Assembly (NCBI GenBank): GCA_905204635.1
Contig: CAJLAN010000083.1
Coordinates: 1 to 7,127 of the forward strand
Direction: 5' to 3'
From: an uncultured Collinsella sp.
GTDB taxonomy: Bacteria; Actinomycetota; Coriobacteriia; Coriobacteriales; Coriobacteriaceae
DNA: 7,127 nt
Under the pieces are notes generated by a model that saw only the letters and a program-made list of their open reading frames with translations, was not told the origin of the DNA and did no database searches. Below, piece after piece: positions 1 through 5,835 of this stretch (within the stretch, counting starts at the first letter, position 1; every line of letters starts with the position of its first letter). Position numbers and translations under genes: made by a program.

Positions 1-3000
1 TGGCGATGGTGCCGACACCGGCCTCGCTGACCAGCTTGACCGACACGCGCGCGCCGGGGTTGGCGTTCTTAAGGTCAAAGATCAGCTCTGCCAGGTCCTC
101 GATGGAGTAGATGTCGTGGTGCGGCGGAGGCGAGATCAGGCCGATGCCGGGCGTGGACTGACGGACCTCGGCAATCCAGGGGTAGACCTTCTTGCCGGGC
201 AGGTGACCGCCCTCGCCGGGCTTGGCGCCCTGGGCCATCTTGATCTGAATCTCGAAGGCGCTGCACAGGTAGCGGCTCGTCACGCCAAATCGCGCACTTG
301 CTACCTGCTTGATCGCGGAGTTCTTGGAGTCACCGTTAGCCAGCGGAGTCTCGCGGCGCGGGTCCTCGCCGCCCTCGCCGGAGTTGGAACGGCCATGCAG
401 GCGGTTCATGGCGATGGCCATGCACTCGTGTGCTTCCTTGCTGATGGAGCCGTACGACATGGCGCCGGTGTTAAAGCGGCGGACGATGTTGAGCGCGGGC
501 TCGACCTCGTCGAGTGCCGCCGGAGTGCGGCCGCTGGCATCAAAGTCGAGCAGGTCGCGCAGGCGCACGGCACGGCCGGTGCGGTGCAGGCGGGCGCTGT
601 ACTCCTTAAAGGTGTCGTAGCTGTCCTCACGGCAGGCGGTCTGCAGCAAGTAGACAGTCTGCGGATCGATGAGGTGATCCTCGCCGCCGAGCGGGCGCCA
701 CTTAGTCAGACCCAGTGTGGGCAGCTGATCGGGAGCCGGGCTCTTAAGGATGGCGAGCGCGGCGTCGTAGCGTTCGTTCTGCTCGCGCTCGACGTCCTCG
801 ACACCCATACCGCCCACACGGCTCACCGTGCCGGCAAAGTACGCGTTGACGAACTCGGGCGTAAAGCCCACGGCCTCGAAGATCTGCGCGGAGTGGTAGC
901 TCTGCACCGTGGAGATGCCCATCTTGGACATGATGGAGACGATACCCGCCGTCGCGGCCTTATTGTAGTTGTCGATGCCCTGCTCGGCCGTCACGTCCAG
1001 GTCGCCGCGCGCCGCCAGATCGCGAATGCACGCATGCGCGTTGTACGGATAGATGCCGCTCGCGGAGTAGCCCACCAGCGCCGCAAAGTCGTGCGGAGAC
1101 ACGGCATCGCCGCACTCCACCACGATGTCGGCAAAGGTACGCACGCCGGCGCGGATCAGGTGGTTGTGCACGCAGCCCACAGCGAGCAGCGACGGCACGG
1201 GCACCTCGCCCGCAGCGGCACGATCGCTCAGCACCACGATGTTCACACCGTCGCGGACCGCAGCCTCAACGTCCTCGGAAAGCTGCTTAAGCGCAGCCTG
1301 CAGCGCGCCCTCGCCGGCGTCGCGGCGGTAGACGGCACGGAAGCGACGGGTCTTAAAGCCCACGCGGTCGATGGCGCAGATGCGGTCGAACTCCTCCTCG
1401 TTGAGCAACGGGCGCTCCAGGCGCACCAGCTGGCAGGCCGTGCGGGAGTCCTCGAGCAGGTTACCGTGGTTGCCCAGGTAGAGCGTGGTCGAGGTTACCA
1501 TATGCTCGCGCAGGGCATCGATCGGCGGATTCGTGACCTGGGCGAACAGCTGATAGAAGTAATCGAAGAACGAACGCGTCTTCTTGGACAGGCAGGCCAG
1601 CGGCGCATCGATACCCATCGAAGCGAGCGGTGCCTTGCCCTGCTGGGCCATGGGGCGCACGACCTCGTCAACATCATCCCAGTGATAGCCGAGCTTGGCC
1701 ATACGCACGGCGGTAGGCACCTCGTCGTCCTCGGCGGGTGTTGCCGCAACGGGCTCATCGAGCGCGTCGACGGTCAGCGTCTCCTCGGCAATCCAATCAC
1801 GGTAGGGCTTTTCCTTGGCGTAACGGGCACGCAGCTCGTCGTTGTAGATGACGCGACCGCGGGCAAAGTCGACCTCGAGCATCTGGCCCGACCCCAGACA
1901 GCCGCTCGTCAGAATGTTCTCGGGGCTCACCTCGATGGTGCCCACCTCGCTTGCCAGCATAAAGCGACCGTCGCGCGTCACATAGTAGCGGGCGGGACGC
2001 AGGCCGTTGCGGTCGAGGGCAGCACCCAGGGTACGGCCGTCGGTAAAGGCGATGGCGGCCGGGCCGTCCCAGGGCTCCATGAGCATGGACTGGTAGGCGT
2101 CGTAGGCGCGGCGCTCCTCGCTCAGGCTGTCGTTGTGGTCCCACGGCTCGGGCAGCAGCATGGACGCGGCACGCGTGAGCGGACGGCCGTTCATGACCAA
2201 AAACTCAAGCACATTGTCCAGAATCGCGGAGTCGGAGCCCTCGCGGTTGATGATGGGCATCACGCGCTCAAGATCGTGCTGCAGCACGGGGCTGTACAGG
2301 TTGGGTTCGCGGGCGCGAATCCAGTTGACGTTGCCCTTGAGGGTGTTGATCTCGCCGTTGTGGATGATAAAGCGGTTGGGGTGTGCGCGCTCCCAGCTGG
2401 GCGTAGTGTTGGTGGAGTAGCGCGAGTGGACGAGTGCCACGGCCGTTTTGACGGCGGCGTCGTTGAGGTCGATGAAGAAGCGGCGCATCTGCGTGGCAAC
2501 AAGCATGCCCTTGTACACGATGGTGCGCGAGCTCATGGAGCACACATAGAAGATCTTGTCGCGCAGGGCGAACTCAGCGTCGGCCTTCTTTTCGATGGTG
2601 CGGCGGCACACGTACAGGCGACGCTCAAAGGCATCGCCGGCGAACGTGTCGTCCGGACGGCCCAGGAAAGCCTGCAGGATAGTAGGCATGCAGGCGCGGG
2701 CCGTCTCGCCCAGGTCGTGCGGGTCGACGGGCACCTCACGCCAAAAGAGCAGCGGCACGCCGGCCTCGGCGCAGCCCTCCTCAAACACGCGACGGGCATC
2801 CTCTACGCCCTTGTCGTCCTGCGGGAAGAACAGCATGGCCACGCCATAGTCGCCCTCTGCCGGCAGAATCTGGCCGCACTTTTGAGCCTCTTTGCGGAAA
2901 AAGTGATGCGGAACCTGGAACAGGATTCCGGCGCCGTCGCCGGTGTTCTTCTCGAGTCCGGTGCCGCCGCGGTGCTCCAAGTTGACCAGAATGGACAGCG

Positions 3001-3121
3001 CATCGTCCAGAATCTGGTGATGGCGCTCGCCGTTGATATCGGCAAGCGCGCCGATGCCGCATGCATCGTGGTCGAATTCGGGGCGATAAAGGCCCTGCTG
3101 TTGAGCGGAATCTGCCTGCAT
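1..3121 (-). CDS. gltB: Glutamate synthase large subunit (GOGAT alpha chain), 5' part, 3' end cut by window edge
   Basis: This enzyme converts glutamine and 2-oxoglutarate to two glutamates in the cytoplasm, with electrons supplied by a small subunit (gltD) that would lie beyond the left edge. I translated it from ATG at 3121-3119, which follows GGGGAGGA at 3134-3127. A 20-residue propeptide precedes Cys21 (HDACGIG), the expected N-terminal nucleophile of the class II glutaminase domain. That domain continues with TGDGAGI (60-66) and STNTTPSW/HNGEINTLKGN (about 236-264). The central domain (about 440-740) contains FAQVTNPPID. The FMN synthase domain starts near 870, with TGAMSYGS (885-892), SNSGEGGEDP (912-921), AKPGEGGHLPG (966-976) and SPPPHHDIYS (997-1006). 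The frame is open at residue 1040 of a usual ~1,500. The 3Fe-4S cysteines and the GXGXG domain lie outside the window. No TTA, CTA or TCA codons occur from the start to about codon 1002. Confidence 0.97.
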   Translation of the reverse strand, partial: MQADSAQQQGLYRPEFDHDACGIGALADINGERHHQILDDALSILVNLEHRGGTGLEKNTGDGAGILFQVPHHFFRKEAQKCGQILPAEGDYGVAMLFFPQDDKGVEDARRVFEEGCAEAGVPLLFWREVPVDPHDLGETARACMPTILQAFLGRPDDTFAGDAFERRLYVCRRTIEKKADAEFALRDKIFYVCSMSSRTIVYKGMLVATQMRRFFIDLNDAAVKTAVALVHSRYSTNTTPSWERAHPNRFIIHNGEINTLKGNVNWIRAREPNLYSPVLQHDLERVMPIINREGSDSAILDNVLEFLVMNGRPLTRAASMLLPEPWDHNDSLSEERRAYDAYQSMLMEPWDGPAAIAFTDGRTLGAALDRNGLRPARYYVTRDGRFMLASEVGTIEVSPENILTSGCLGSGQMLEVDFARGRVIYNDELRARYAKEKPYRDWIAEETLTVDALDEPVAATPAEDDEVPTAVRMAKLGYHWDDVDEVVRPMAQQGKAPLASMGIDAPLACLSKKTRSFFDYFYQLFAQVTNPPIDALREHMVTSTTLYLGNHGNLLEDSRTACQLVRLERPLLNEEEFDRICAIDRVGFKTRRFRAVYRRDAGEGALQAALKQLSEDVEAAVRDGVNIVVLSDRAAAGEVPVPSLLAVGCVHNHLIRAGVRTFADIVVECGDAVSPHDFAALVGYSASGIYPYNAHACIRDLAARGDLDVTAEQGIDNYNKAATAGIVSIMSKMGISTVQSYHSAQIFEAVGFTPEFVNAYFAGTVSRVGGMGVEDVEREQNERYDAALAILKSPAPDQLPTLGLTKWRPLGGEDHLIDPQTVYLLQTACREDSYDTFKEYSARLHRTGRAVRLRDLLDFDASGRTPAALDEVEPALNIVRRFNTGAMSYGSISKEAHECMAIAMNRLHGRSNSGEGGEDPRRETPLANGDSKNSAIKQVASARFGVTSRYLCSAFEIQIKMAQGAKPGEGGHLPGKKVYPWIAEVRQSTPGIGLISPPPHHDIYSIEDLAELIFDLKNANPGARVSVKLVSEAGVGTIA

Positions 3122-3201
3122 CGCGATCCTCCCCTAGATATTTAGTCAGTCAGTTGAATAGGCATACTAGGAGCATCGCCGGCCCGTTGTGTTTCCCACC
3201 C

Positions 3202-3211
3202 GTTTCGAAAC
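3202..3211. promoter_or_regulatory. Perfect 10-bp palindrome upstream of gltB
   Basis: GTTTCGAAAC is self-complementary and lies about 80 bp upstream of the gltB start. It is flanked by a looser TTGTGTTTC/GAAACAA symmetry. It could be a regulator site for gltB, but a 10-bp palindrome can occur by chance and no known binding consensus is matched. This is an inference only. Confidence 0.2.
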
Positions 3212-3311
3212 AATCGCGTAACGCACGCCCTACGAGTGGGCGCCGCCGACCTCAAGGACGACAACAAGGGCCCCAAGTTCGGTCTTCAAGTTCACCGCTT
3301 CAAACATCTCA

Positions 3312-3356
3312 ATCTGTAACAGGAAGACCCAATTTTGGCGCCTAGATGTTACAGAT
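3312..3356. repeat. Perfect inverted repeat, 10-bp arms ATCTGTAACA / TGTTACAGAT
   Basis: The left arm is 3312-3321 and the right arm 3347-3356, separated by 25 nt. The spacer has its own nearly concentric dyad, CCAA-TT-TTGG (3329-3338). As RNA the whole element could fold as a long interrupted hairpin. The left arm in its 11-nt form AATCTGTAACA occurs again beyond the Nramp stop codon (4777-4787). The element lies between two divergent genes and has no T-tract, so it is not a terminator. It may be a paired protein-binding site or a REP-like dispersed element. Confidence 0.75.
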
Positions 3357-3420
3357 CAAGACATTTCGGTAACCCCCCTTTCACCATCCTATTCAAATAC
3401 AACAATTTTGTTAGCTTTGG

Positions 3421-3449
3421 TTAACTTTTTAGCCTAAAACGGGTATCCT
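3421..3449 (+). promoter_or_regulatory. Candidate promoter of the Nramp transporter gene
   Basis: TTAACT (3421-3426, four of six bases of TTGACA) and TATCCT (3444-3449, four of six of TATAAT) are separated by exactly 17 nt in an AT-rich patch. Transcription would start near 3456, leaving a leader of about 30 nt before the ATG at 3486. The match is moderate and is supported mainly by position and spacing. Confidence 0.45.
3427..3439. promoter_or_regulatory. Candidate metal-responsive (DtxR/IdeR/MntR-type) operator
   Basis: TTTTAG-C-CTAAAA is a perfect 13-bp dyad with 6-bp arms. It sits inside the -35/-10 spacer of the proposed Nramp promoter. Its core TTAGCCTAA (3429-3437) equals the central nine bases of the actinobacterial DtxR/IdeR consensus TTAGGTTAGSCTAACCTAA, although the outer TTAGG and CCTAA blocks are not conserved. 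A metal-dependent repressor site in front of a metal importer is biologically sensible. The regulator's identity is an inference. Confidence 0.4.
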
Positions 3450-3485
3450 TTGCGGCGTCAAACAAACGGCACGCAGGAGCGCACC

Positions 3486-4742
3486 ATGCTCAACCATCTC
3501 AAACAACACTTTGGCTCCCGACGCACCGGTGGTCACGGAGGCCTAGACATTGCGCGGCATATCGGCCCCGGGCTGCTCGTGACCGTCGGCTTTATCGATC
3601 CGGGCAACTGGGCCTCAAATATGGCCGCGGGCTCGCAATTTGGCTACGCGCTGCTGTGGGTGGTCACGCTGTCCACGATTATGCTCATCGTGTTGCAGCA
3701 CAACGCTGCACACCTGGGTATCGCAACGGGCGCCTGTCTTGCCGAAGCCACGACGCGCTACCTCCCCCGTTTCGTTGGACGCACGGTGCTCGCCAGTGCC
3801 TACCTCGCGACCATCGCCACCGCTATGGCCGAGGTCCTGGGCGGCGCGATCGCGCTCCAGATGCTCTTTGGACTGCCCGTGCGCGCCGGCTGCGTCATCG
3901 TGGCCGCGGCATCGATGGCGATGCTCATGACGAGCTCCTACAAGCGCGCCGAGCGATGGATCATCGCCTTCGTCGGCGTGGTAGGACTCTCGTTTTTGGC
4001 TGAGCTTACGCTGGTCAAGGCCGACTGGCCGCAGGCCGCCGCAAGCTGGATCACACCCAGTATGCCCACCGGCTCGGCCGCGATTATCGTAAGTGTCCTA
4101 GGCGCGGTCGTTATGCCTCACAACCTCTTCCTGCACTCCGAGGTCATCCAATCCATGCACTTCGAAGGCCAAGGCGAGCAGATTATCGAGGAACGTCTGC
4201 GCTACGAACTCTTCGACACGCTCTTTTCGATGGGCGTGGGCTGGGCGATCAACTCGGCCATGGTCATCCTGGCCGCAACGACCTTCTTTGCGCATGGCAT
4301 TGTCGTAGACGACCTCGCCGTCGCAGCGGACACGCTCTCCCCCATTCTGGGCCCGGCAAGCTCGACCATCTTTGCGGTGGCACTGCTGTTTGCGGGCATA
4401 TCGAGTAGTGTGACGGTGGGCATGGCGGCAGGCACCATCACCGCGGGCATGTTCGACGAGGAATACGACATCCACGACCGACATTCCTCGATCGGGGTGG
4501 CGGCCTGTTTCGTCGGCGCAGTGACGGCGTGCCTGGTCGTCCCAAATCCTTTTGAAGGTCTCATCTGGAGTCAGGCATTGTTGTCGCTTCAGTTGCCGAT
4601 TACGGTCTTTGTGCTCATACGACTCACCAGTTCGCGCCGCGTCATGGGCAAATACGCCAACTCGCGCCCGCTCAACGCGCTGCTCGTAGGGATCGGCGTC
4701 ATCGTGACGATTCTCGACATCGTGCTGCTAACGGGAATGTAA
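3486..4742 (+). CDS. Nramp-family divalent metal (Mn2+/Fe2+) transporter, MntH-type
   Basis: A 418-residue inner-membrane, proton-coupled importer of manganese or related divalent metals. ATG at 3486 is chosen because AGGAG (3475-3479) lies 6 nt upstream. A TTG 12 codons earlier has no such site and would overlap the promoter region. Family hallmarks are present: the unwound TM1 metal site FIDPGNW (D38, N41), TM3 AEVLGGAIAL (E116), the TM6 motif AVVMPHNLFLHS with the metal-binding methionine M210 and H212, and TM10 LLSLQLP (Q369, P371). About 11 hydrophobic segments fill the length, as expected. The MPH methionine argues for transition-metal selectivity and against the Nramp-related magnesium or aluminium branches, which lack it. 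DPGNWAS differs from the DPGNFAT of enterobacterial MntH, so the exact substrate is uncertain. The gene is monocistronic, divergent from gltB and convergent with the rubredoxin gene. Confidence 0.95.
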   Translation: MLNHLKQHFGSRRTGGHGGLDIARHIGPGLLVTVGFIDPGNWASNMAAGSQFGYALLWVVTLSTIMLIVLQHNAAHLGIATGACLAEATTRYLPRFVGRTVLASAYLATIATAMAEVLGGAIALQMLFGLPVRAGCVIVAAASMAMLMTSSYKRAERWIIAFVGVVGLSFLAELTLVKADWPQAAASWITPSMPTGSAAIIVSVLGAVVMPHNLFLHSEVIQSMHFEGQGEQIIEERLRYELFDTLFSMGVGWAINSAMVILAATTFFAHGIVVDDLAVAADTLSPILGPASSTIFAVALLFAGISSSVTVGMAAGTITAGMFDEEYDIHDRHSSIGVAACFVGAVTACLVVPNPFEGLIWSQALLSLQLPITVFVLIRLTSSRRVMGKYANSRPLNALLVGIGVIVTILDIVLLTGM

Positions 4743-4776
4743 TTGAGATGGCGTGACTGTCCAGATATAACGTCTT

Positions 4777-4787
4777 AATCTGTAACA
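4777..4787 (+). repeat. Third copy of the AATCTGTAACA motif, downstream of the Nramp gene
   Basis: This 11-nt sequence is identical to 3311-3321. Similarity continues beyond it: both copies are followed by an AGACC and then a TTTT a few bases later, so the related stretch is about 25-30 nt. It starts 34 nt after the Nramp stop codon. It sits in the loop of a weak possible hairpin (AACGTCT 4769-4775 against AGACCGTT 4792-4799, one bulge) that ends in a short T-run and might terminate the Nramp transcript. Function unknown. Confidence 0.6.
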
Positions 4788-4812
4788 CGTGAGACCGTTT
4801 TAAACCGTCAGA

Positions 4813-4854
4813 TAAATCAAAAGGGTCCCGGCCGAGAATTCGACCAGGGCCCTT
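4813..4854 (-). terminator. Intrinsic terminator after the rubredoxin gene
   Basis: On the minus strand AAGGGCCCTGG pairs with CCGGGACCCTT (outer pairs 4854-4850 with 4825-4821; one mismatch and one G-U inside). The stem is followed by TTTTGATTT. It lies about 40 nt downstream of the rubredoxin stop. In the plus direction the stem is not followed by a T-run, so it would not serve the convergent Nramp gene efficiently. Confidence 0.8.
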
Positions 4855-4893
4855 GGACAGAGCTATGTTCGGCTTTCGCCGTGTGCCTGCGAG

Positions 4894-5037
4894 TTACTCC
4901 TCGACGAGCTCAAACTGATCGGGACCGACGCCGCACACCGGGCACACGTAATCCTCGGGCAGCTCGGGCGTGTCGACCTCAACCTCGTAACCGCAAACGG
5001 TGCACACAAACTTATACGTCTTCTTTTCCTCAGCCAT
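4894..5037 (-). CDS. Rubredoxin, short form (47 aa)
   Basis: A small cytoplasmic iron protein holding one Fe in a Cys4 site and passing single electrons. The two zinc-ribbon-like knuckles are visible: CTVCGY (C12, C15) and [12 protein letters not shown] (C32, C35), with the typical LPEDYVCP approach. Only 16 residues separate the knuckles, against about 29 in classical rubredoxins, so the central loop containing the usual YDP...G segment is missing. The ATG at 5037 has AGGAG (5048-5044) 6 nt upstream. The gene follows the flavin reductase after an 88-nt AT-rich gap with its own likely promoter and ends at a terminator. The flavin reductase is the probable electron donor or partner. Downstream acceptors such as flavodiiron proteins or rubrerythrin are not in the window. 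The protein could also be called a rubredoxin-like domain protein. Confidence 0.9.
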   Translation of the reverse strand: MAEEKKTYKFVCTVCGYEVEVDTPELPEDYVCPVCGVGPDQFELVEE

Positions 5038-5080
5038 GATGTTCTCCTCTCGAACGTGACTGCTGGTGTACTTACTTATT

Positions 5081-5108
5081 AGTATATATTCTCAATAGTA
5101 TAATGCAA
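5081..5108 (-). promoter_or_regulatory. Candidate promoter of the rubredoxin gene
   Basis: On the minus strand TTGCAT (5108-5103) and TATACT (5086-5081, five of six bases of TATAAT) are 16 nt apart, in a markedly AT-rich gap. The start would be near 5074, about 37 nt before the ATG. A second TATACT lies at 5102-5097. The -35 is weak (three of six), so the exact boxes are uncertain, but the base composition and position support a promoter here. Confidence 0.45.
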
Positions 5109-5125
5109 GTATTTTTAGAACATTT

Positions 5126-5629
5126 CTAGCCTTGATACGACGAGGCTTTGGGCGGCGTCTTGCCCTTTAGCACCTTGTGATAGTAGTCGTACGTCAGCGG
5201 CGTCTCGTCGCTCAGGCGCTCGGCATCCTCGACCTCGCCAATAAACAGCAGATGCGTGCCCACATCCACAGTGTCGATCAAACGGCAGCTAAACAGGGCC
5301 GCCGCGTGCTCGGGCACATAGGGCATGCCCAGAGCCGTCTCGCGGGTCTCGTATTTGGCAAACTTGTCATAATCGCTGCTGGTGCGGAACCCAAAGTTAC
5401 CGATGTAGAGCATGTCGGCCGTCTGATCGATCACGGTCAGCGCGAACGCTTTGGCCGATGCGATGACGCCCGAGGTGACATTGTCCTTGTTCACGGCAAC
5501 CGAAATACGCGGCGGCATGGACGTCACCTGCACCGCAGTGTTGATGACGCAGCCGGCGCGCAGCCCGTCTGCCGCAGCGCTCACCACGTACAGACCGCTC
5601 GGCATGGTAAAGAACGCAGTTTTGTCCAT
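5126..5629 (-). CDS. Flavin reductase-like FMN-binding protein (Hrb/flavoredoxin type)
   Basis: A 167-residue protein of the flavin reductase-like split-barrel family. These proteins bind FMN and reduce it with NAD(P)H or exchange electrons with small iron proteins. The N-terminus fits the family: FTMPSGLYVVSA, then INTAVQVTSMPPRISVAVNKDN, where the family has its flavin-contacting segment, and later a DVGTHLLFIGEVEDAE stretch like the conserved GDHxLFIGEV motif. The C-terminus is LTYDYYHKVLKGKTPPKASSYQG; the YYHKVLKGKTP segment is common in high-molecular-weight rubredoxins. The start at 5629 (MDKTAFF) is chosen because GGGGAG lies 8 nt upstream and because the upstream open frame runs through a terminator and a hairpin. 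The protein lacks a fused rubredoxin domain; the separate rubredoxin gene follows. Physiological substrate not determinable here. Confidence 0.9.
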   Translation of the reverse strand: MDKTAFFTMPSGLYVVSAAADGLRAGCVINTAVQVTSMPPRISVAVNKDNVTSGVIASAKAFALTVIDQTADMLYIGNFGFRTSSDYDKFAKYETRETALGMPYVPEHAAALFSCRLIDTVDVGTHLLFIGEVEDAERLSDETPLTYDYYHKVLKGKTPPKASSYQG

Positions 5630-5680
5630 AACGATCACTCCCCTAGCTCGGGTTGGAACCTCATGAATGTATGTACCCAC

Positions 5681-5714
5681 AAAAAAGGCGGCACCCATAA
5701 CGGACGCCGCCTTT
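5681..5714 (-). terminator. Strong intrinsic terminator after smpB
   Basis: On the minus strand AAAGGCGGC (5714-5706) pairs perfectly with GCCGCCTTT (5692-5684) around a 13-nt loop, and the T-run continues to 5681. This ends the TPR-smpB transcript about 120 nt past the smpB stop. Because it precedes the flavin reductase start by only about 50 nt, that gene needs its own promoter within 5630-5680 or depends on read-through. I could not pick out clear boxes there. Confidence 0.88.
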
Positions 5715-5729
5715 GAGACATATGTGTCA
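5714..5729. promoter_or_regulatory. Near-perfect 16-bp palindrome abutting the terminator
   Basis: TGAGACATATGTGTCA is symmetric except for one base pair (G against G at positions 4 and 13). It lies immediately next to the terminator stem and upstream of the flavin reductase gene. It may be an operator, or an incidental dyad. No known consensus is recognised. Confidence 0.2.
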
Positions 5730-5756
5730 GAACAGTAAGAAAGATGAGACGCCCGC

Positions 5757-5823
5757 AGTTGCGGTGAAATAGGGACTGAATAGCCCCTCAAACAGGCAAA
5801 ACAGTCCGTATTCCACCGCAACT
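5757..5823. repeat. Long imperfect hairpin, 22-nt arms, between smpB and the flavin reductase gene
   Basis: The left arm 5757-5778 begins AGTTGCGGTG and ends GGGACTG. The right arm 5802-5823 begins CAGTCC and ends CACCGCAACT. They pair at 20 of 22 positions around a 23-nt loop that contains a small CCT/AGG stem. The element starts 13 nt after the smpB stop codon and has no T-run of its own; a separate terminator follows about 43 nt further on. It may stabilise the smpB mRNA 3' end or be a member of a REP/MITE-like family. The size and near-perfection are unlikely by chance. Confidence 0.85.
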
Positions 5824-5835
5824 TATACAGAGTGC

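Larger units (their letters stand above)
3122..3485. other. Divergent intergenic region between gltB (-) and the Nramp gene (+)
   Basis: This 364-bp gap carries the start regions of two divergent genes. From left to right it holds the gltB ribosome binding site (3127-3134), a short AGTC tandem (3144-3154), a perfect 10-bp palindrome GTTTCGAAAC (3202-3211), a GC-rich stretch that reads weakly coding-like on both strands (about 3230-3319), a large inverted repeat (3312-3356), and an AT-rich Nramp promoter region (about 3390-3450). I found no convincing -35/-10 pair for gltB on the minus strand. No established gene fits here. Confidence 0.8.

Noticed and set aside
116..3145. A 1,009-codon open frame on the plus strand
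   Set aside because: It is the in-register antisense of gltB, which has clear domains, motifs and a ribosome binding site. The predicted antisense protein shows no recognisable family, and its openness follows from gltB codon choice.
3450..3485. TTG start 12 codons upstream for the Nramp transporter
   Set aside because: No ribosome binding site before it, and it lies at the likely transcription start. The ATG at 3486 has AGGAG at ideal spacing.
4098..4564. Minus-strand frames of about 120-128 codons inside the Nramp gene
   Set aside because: These are shadows of the membrane protein gene, with no ribosome binding site or recognisable domain.
4821..4854. The terminator stem read as a bidirectional terminator for the Nramp gene
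   Set aside because: In the plus direction the stem is followed by GGACAG, not by a T-run.
5177..5716. A 179-codon plus-strand frame opposite the flavin reductase
   Set aside because: It is antisense to a well-supported gene, has no family signature and crosses the terminator region.
5630..5821. A 64-residue N-terminal extension of the flavin reductase (231 aa in total)
   Set aside because: The extension would translate through the long hairpin and the T-run terminator and resembles no family member. The ATG at 5629 has a good ribosome binding site and gives the usual length.
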